Assembly (NCBI GenBank): GCA_029060025.1
Contig: JAIDUV010000040.1
Span: forward strand, 1 to 33,014
Origin: Clostridia bacterium
GTDB lineage: Bacteria; Bacillota; Clostridia; Christensenellales; UBA3700
Direction: 5' to 3'
Length of the DNA stretch: 33,014 nucleotides
The translations under genes and the position numbers were made by a program. Positions 30,820 to 33,014 of this stretch are shown piece after piece (position 1 is the first letter of the stretch; each line of letters starts with the position of its first letter). The notes beneath the pieces were generated by a model, which had not been told where the DNA came from, did no database searches, and worked only from the letters and a program-made list of their open reading frames with translations.

Positions 30820-31581
30820 ATGAAAAATATCCAAAATATACGCTATCCAATAATAGAAGCAAGCCAAGATGTAGGCATACAGTCACATTCTTACAAGCAA
30901 AAAGGCGTCGACGTAAGCGAAGTGGAAATTGATAAAGTTGCCTCAAGAAAGACAGGTCGCAAAGAAGGTTTTTATTTGACAATATCCCCGACGCCACAAA
31001 TCAAAAGCAATACGCTCGCCGACGTACTGAATACTAGCATCAAAAAAATCATACGAAAAGTGGACGTAAAAGAGGGAAAAATACTCATCGTGGGACTTGG
31101 CAACGAAAACGTAATCGTCGACGCGCTGGGCAACGAAGTAATTAAAAGAATCCGCGCAGGCGGAAAGAAGTTTCGTCTTAGCGCCATTGCGCCGAAAGTT
31201 GCGGATATCACAGGCATTAAGTCGTTTGATATAGTCAAAGCAATAAGCGAATACATTAAGCCCAACTTGATAATTGCAATAGATACGCTTGCAACCAACT
31301 ATATTTCAAGGCTGGGCAACTGTTTTCAACTCACAAGCGCAGGTATTTGTCCCGGTAGCGGCGTTGACAATGCACAACCTTGTCTTGACGGCAACTCGCT
31401 TCCCTCTCCTGTCATTGCAATAGGCGTGCCTTTGATAATCTCCGTCGGCAGCATTATGGGTGACAAAAGTGATAAATACTCTCGGTATATGCTCACTCCT
31501 CGCGACGTAGATACGCTTGTGGACAACTGCGCAGACGTCATAGCCGACGCAATAAACGCGCTTGGAAGCGAAAACTTGTAA
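30820..31581 (+). CDS. gpr: Germination protease Gpr
   Basis: Aspartic-type protease that degrades small acid-soluble spore proteins during germination. The conserved core is clear: VGLGNENVIVDALGNEV (Asp101, matching the catalytic Asp of the GN-x-TPDALG motif), SAIAPKVADITGIKS, LIIAIDTLATN (Asp155, the second catalytic Asp), SAGICPGSGVDN and PVIAIGVPLIIS. Starting at the ATG at 30820 gives 253 residues, short against about 320-370 in Clostridium and Bacillus. An ATG 30 codons upstream would add a hydrophobic, AT-rich stretch lying in the rpsT promoter and is rejected. Neither start has a ribosome binding site. The gene shows that the host makes endospores, or recently did. The next gene is far and convergent. 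Confidence 0.88.
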   Translation: MKNIQNIRYPIIEASQDVGIQSHSYKQKGVDVSEVEIDKVASRKTGRKEGFYLTISPTPQIKSNTLADVLNTSIKKIIRKVDVKEGKILIVGLGNENVIVDALGNEVIKRIRAGGKKFRLSAIAPKVADITGIKSFDIVKAISEYIKPNLIIAIDTLATNYISRLGNCFQLTSAGICPGSGVDNAQPCLDGNSLPSPVIAIGVPLIISVGSIMGDKSDKYSRYMLTPRDVDTLVDNCADVIADAINALGSENL

Positions 31582-31600
31582 AATATGAATGTCTTAAGAA

Positions 31601-31636
31601 CCAAAGGTCGGGAACTAGTCCCGACCCGAATTTTGG
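31601..31636 (+). terminator. Terminator of gpr
   Basis: GGTCGGGA-ACTAG-TCCCGACC (31606-31613 with 31619-31626), extended by outer CCAAA and TTTTGG, 20 bases after the gpr stop. Confidence 0.7.
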
Positions 31637-31657
31637 CTTTTGATTGAAGGATAAATT

Positions 31658-31723
31658 ATGGTTTTTGCTTTTGTACTTTGTTTTATCTTTTGTATTTACA
31701 TTACATTGTATGTCAACATTTAA
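31658..31723 (+). CDS. Possible 21-residue hydrophobic peptide
   Basis: A tiny ORF after the gpr terminator, starting MVFAFVLCFIFCIY and ending TLYVNI, with AAGGA seven bases before the ATG. The whole chain would be one membrane helix. On the opposite strand TTGACA, 16 bases, TACAAA points through it, which could make an antisense RNA as in type I toxin-antitoxin loci. The region is AT-rich, so chance is a serious alternative. Confidence 0.25.
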   Translation: MVFAFVLCFIFCIYITLYVNI

Positions 31724-31761
31724 CAAATTGTACCTCAAATTTTTTATTTTTTTGACAAATT

Positions 31762-31787
31762 AAAAAGGTCGAGACTTGCTCGACCTT
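31762..31787 (-). terminator. Intrinsic terminator of the phosphofructokinase gene
   Basis: Minus strand AAGGTCGAG-CAAGT-CTCGACCTT followed by TTTAATTTG, about 20 bases after the stop codon. Confidence 0.85.
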
Positions 31788-31805
31788 CTAATTGGTTGAT
31801 TTAAA

Positions 31806-33014
31806 TTACTTCTTTTCTACAAATACTTTCTTAAGTTTTGCAAATCTTGGAAGTCCGTCTTCAAGCGGAGCCTTGCTGTCGCCTTGAATGAGCGGCAAAG
31901 CGTAATCAATGAAGTCTTGCGAAAGCATTGTGCCGTCGTTGATGATCCACTCAAGCGGAACTTTCTTCTCGGTGTTGGCAGCCTTCTCGACGTTCATAAC
32001 GCCTACTTTGCACTTATACTTGCCAGACGCCATATCTCTCTTGAGAATTACCATCTTGTCAGTCTTGCCGTTTACAGCATACTTAACAGCCGCAGCGCCA
32101 GCCTTGAAAGCCTCTTCTACGTCAGCCTTGGAAGCCAAGTGCGCGCCGCATCTTTGCATAAGCGAAAACTCGATTGCTCTCGTCTTGCAACCAAACTTCT
32201 CTTTGCAGATATTTGCAAGAGCCGTGCCTACGCCGCCGAGTTGAGCGTGACCGAAAGAGTCTTTTGCCACGTTTTCGTTTATCTTCTCTGCAATAAGCGT
32301 ACCGTTTTCGTCGGAGATACCCTCGGAAATTACTACCATACACTTGCCGTTGTTTTCTTTCATCTTCTTATCAACGTCTGCGAGGAACTTGTCCGTAGAG
32401 AACGGAATTTCCGGCAAATATATAAGATCCGGACCTAGACCCTTTGCGCAAGCAAGCGCAGATGCAGCGGTAAGCCAACCAGCGTGACGTCCCATCGCCT
32501 CAACGACAGTGATCATCGGCGTATCGTAAACGGTAGCGTCCAATTTGAGTTCCATCGTCGTAGTAGCAACGTACTTTGCAGCAGAGCCGTAACCCGGGCA
32601 GTGATCCGTACCGAAAAGGTCGTTGTCAATAGTCTTAGGTACGCCCATTACGCGACATTCCCAACCCGACTTCTTCATATACTTGCTGACCTTGTTGCAG
32701 GTGTCCATAGAATCGTTACCGCCGTTGTAGAAGAAATAACGAATATTATATTTTTTGAATACTTCAAGCAATCTCTTGTAATCGGTATCGTCTACCTTCT
32801 CTGCCTTGAGTTTGTATCTTACGCTACCGAGAGCGGAAGAAGGAGTATTTTTGAGCAACATAAGTTCGCTCATATCCTCTTTGCTGATATCGTAGAACTC
32901 TTCGTTGAGTACGCCCTTGATACCGTGAGCAGCGCCGTAAACGGCTGTAATGCAATCTTGTTTCAACGCCTCGGTAAATACGCCCGCTGCGCTTGAGTTA
33001 ATAACAGATGACGG
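31806..33014 (-). CDS. pfp: PPi-type 6-phosphofructokinase, 5' end missing
   Basis: 403 codons are inside the window. The frame is open to the right edge and begins there with PSSVINSSAAGVFTEAL, the segment just after the first GG of the nucleotide-binding loop, so only a short N-terminus is lost. A TTG inside the chain (32966) is not the start. The fragment has FFYNGGNDSMDT, where Asp replaces the Gly of ATP-using enzymes, and VPKTIDNDL with the Lys typical of PPi-dependent enzymes; together these indicate pyrophosphate as phosphoryl donor. MGRHAGWLTA and the later EFSLMQRCG contribute the fructose-6-phosphate site. Such enzymes run glycolysis reversibly in many anaerobes. Ends with its own terminator. 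Confidence 0.92.
   Translation of the reverse strand, partial: PSSVINSSAAGVFTEALKQDCITAVYGAAHGIKGVLNEEFYDISKEDMSELMLLKNTPSSALGSVRYKLKAEKVDDTDYKRLLEVFKKYNIRYFFYNGGNDSMDTCNKVSKYMKKSGWECRVMGVPKTIDNDLFGTDHCPGYGSAAKYVATTTMELKLDATVYDTPMITVVEAMGRHAGWLTAASALACAKGLGPDLIYLPEIPFSTDKFLADVDKKMKENNGKCMVVISEGISDENGTLIAEKINENVAKDSFGHAQLGGVGTALANICKEKFGCKTRAIEFSLMQRCGAHLASKADVEEAFKAGAAAVKYAVNGKTDKMVILKRDMASGKYKCKVGVMNVEKAANTEKKVPLEWIINDGTMLSQDFIDYALPLIQGDSKAPLEDGLPRFAKLKKVFVEKK

Noticed and set aside
1-33014. CRISPR array, tRNA or rRNA genes, prophage or transposase genes
   Set aside because: None could be recognised: no regularly spaced repeats, no cloverleaf sequences, and no integrase, transposase or phage structural gene motifs.

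Overview
The window reads as a chromosomal segment of a low-to-moderate GC, spore-forming Firmicute of the Clostridia type. The evidence is the germination protease gpr, the neighbourhood Orn/Lys/Arg-decarboxylase-like gene - tmk - holB - ricT, Rex, WalJ and RlmH, strong GGAGG-type ribosome binding sites and TTGACA/TATAAT-like promoters. A two-subunit fumarase, a PPi-type phosphofructokinase, Rex, an 8-Fe ferredoxin and an iron-sulfur flavoprotein suggest an anaerobe. I cannot name the species. No rRNA, tRNA, CRISPR array, transposase or integrase was seen.

Layout. 1-4117 (minus): pyrimidine operon pyrB-pyrC-pyrF-pyrK, with pyrK running off the left edge. 4343-5278: an 8-Fe ferredoxin, then two divergent HTH genes around a palindromic operator region. 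5313-9115 (minus): decarboxylase-like gene, tmk, holB, ricT, closed by an intrinsic terminator. 9249-10361 (minus): rex-greA. 10548-10805 (plus): a small protein of unknown function on an apparently leaderless transcript. 10963-15064 (minus): marR and a heterodimeric ABC exporter, each preceded by the same CTAACnnnGTTAG operator. 15154-21346 (minus): four tightly packed genes encoding a release-factor paralogue without its codon-reading motif, a UvrD-like helicase, a coiled-coil protein and a membrane-anchored beta-helix protein. 21459-23758 (minus): tetR-ilvB. 23984-25358 (minus): two-subunit fumarase. 25431-27937 (plus): walJ, a CPBP protease and rlmH. 28120-29701 (plus): two tandem paralogous HTH membrane proteins with duplicated promoters. 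29744-30673 (minus): iron-sulfur flavoprotein and rpsT. 30820-31581 (plus): gpr. 31806-33014 (minus): PPi-phosphofructokinase, cut by the right edge.

Most of the window is housekeeping and well punctuated by visible promoters and terminators. The least explained parts are the four-gene operon at 15154-21346, the possible leaderless promoters at 10548, 21346 and 25431, the HTH switch at 4590-5278, the tandem HTH membrane pair, and a small family of intergenic repeats (near 3000, 4250 and 23940). All functional statements rest on motif recognition by eye; no database search was run.
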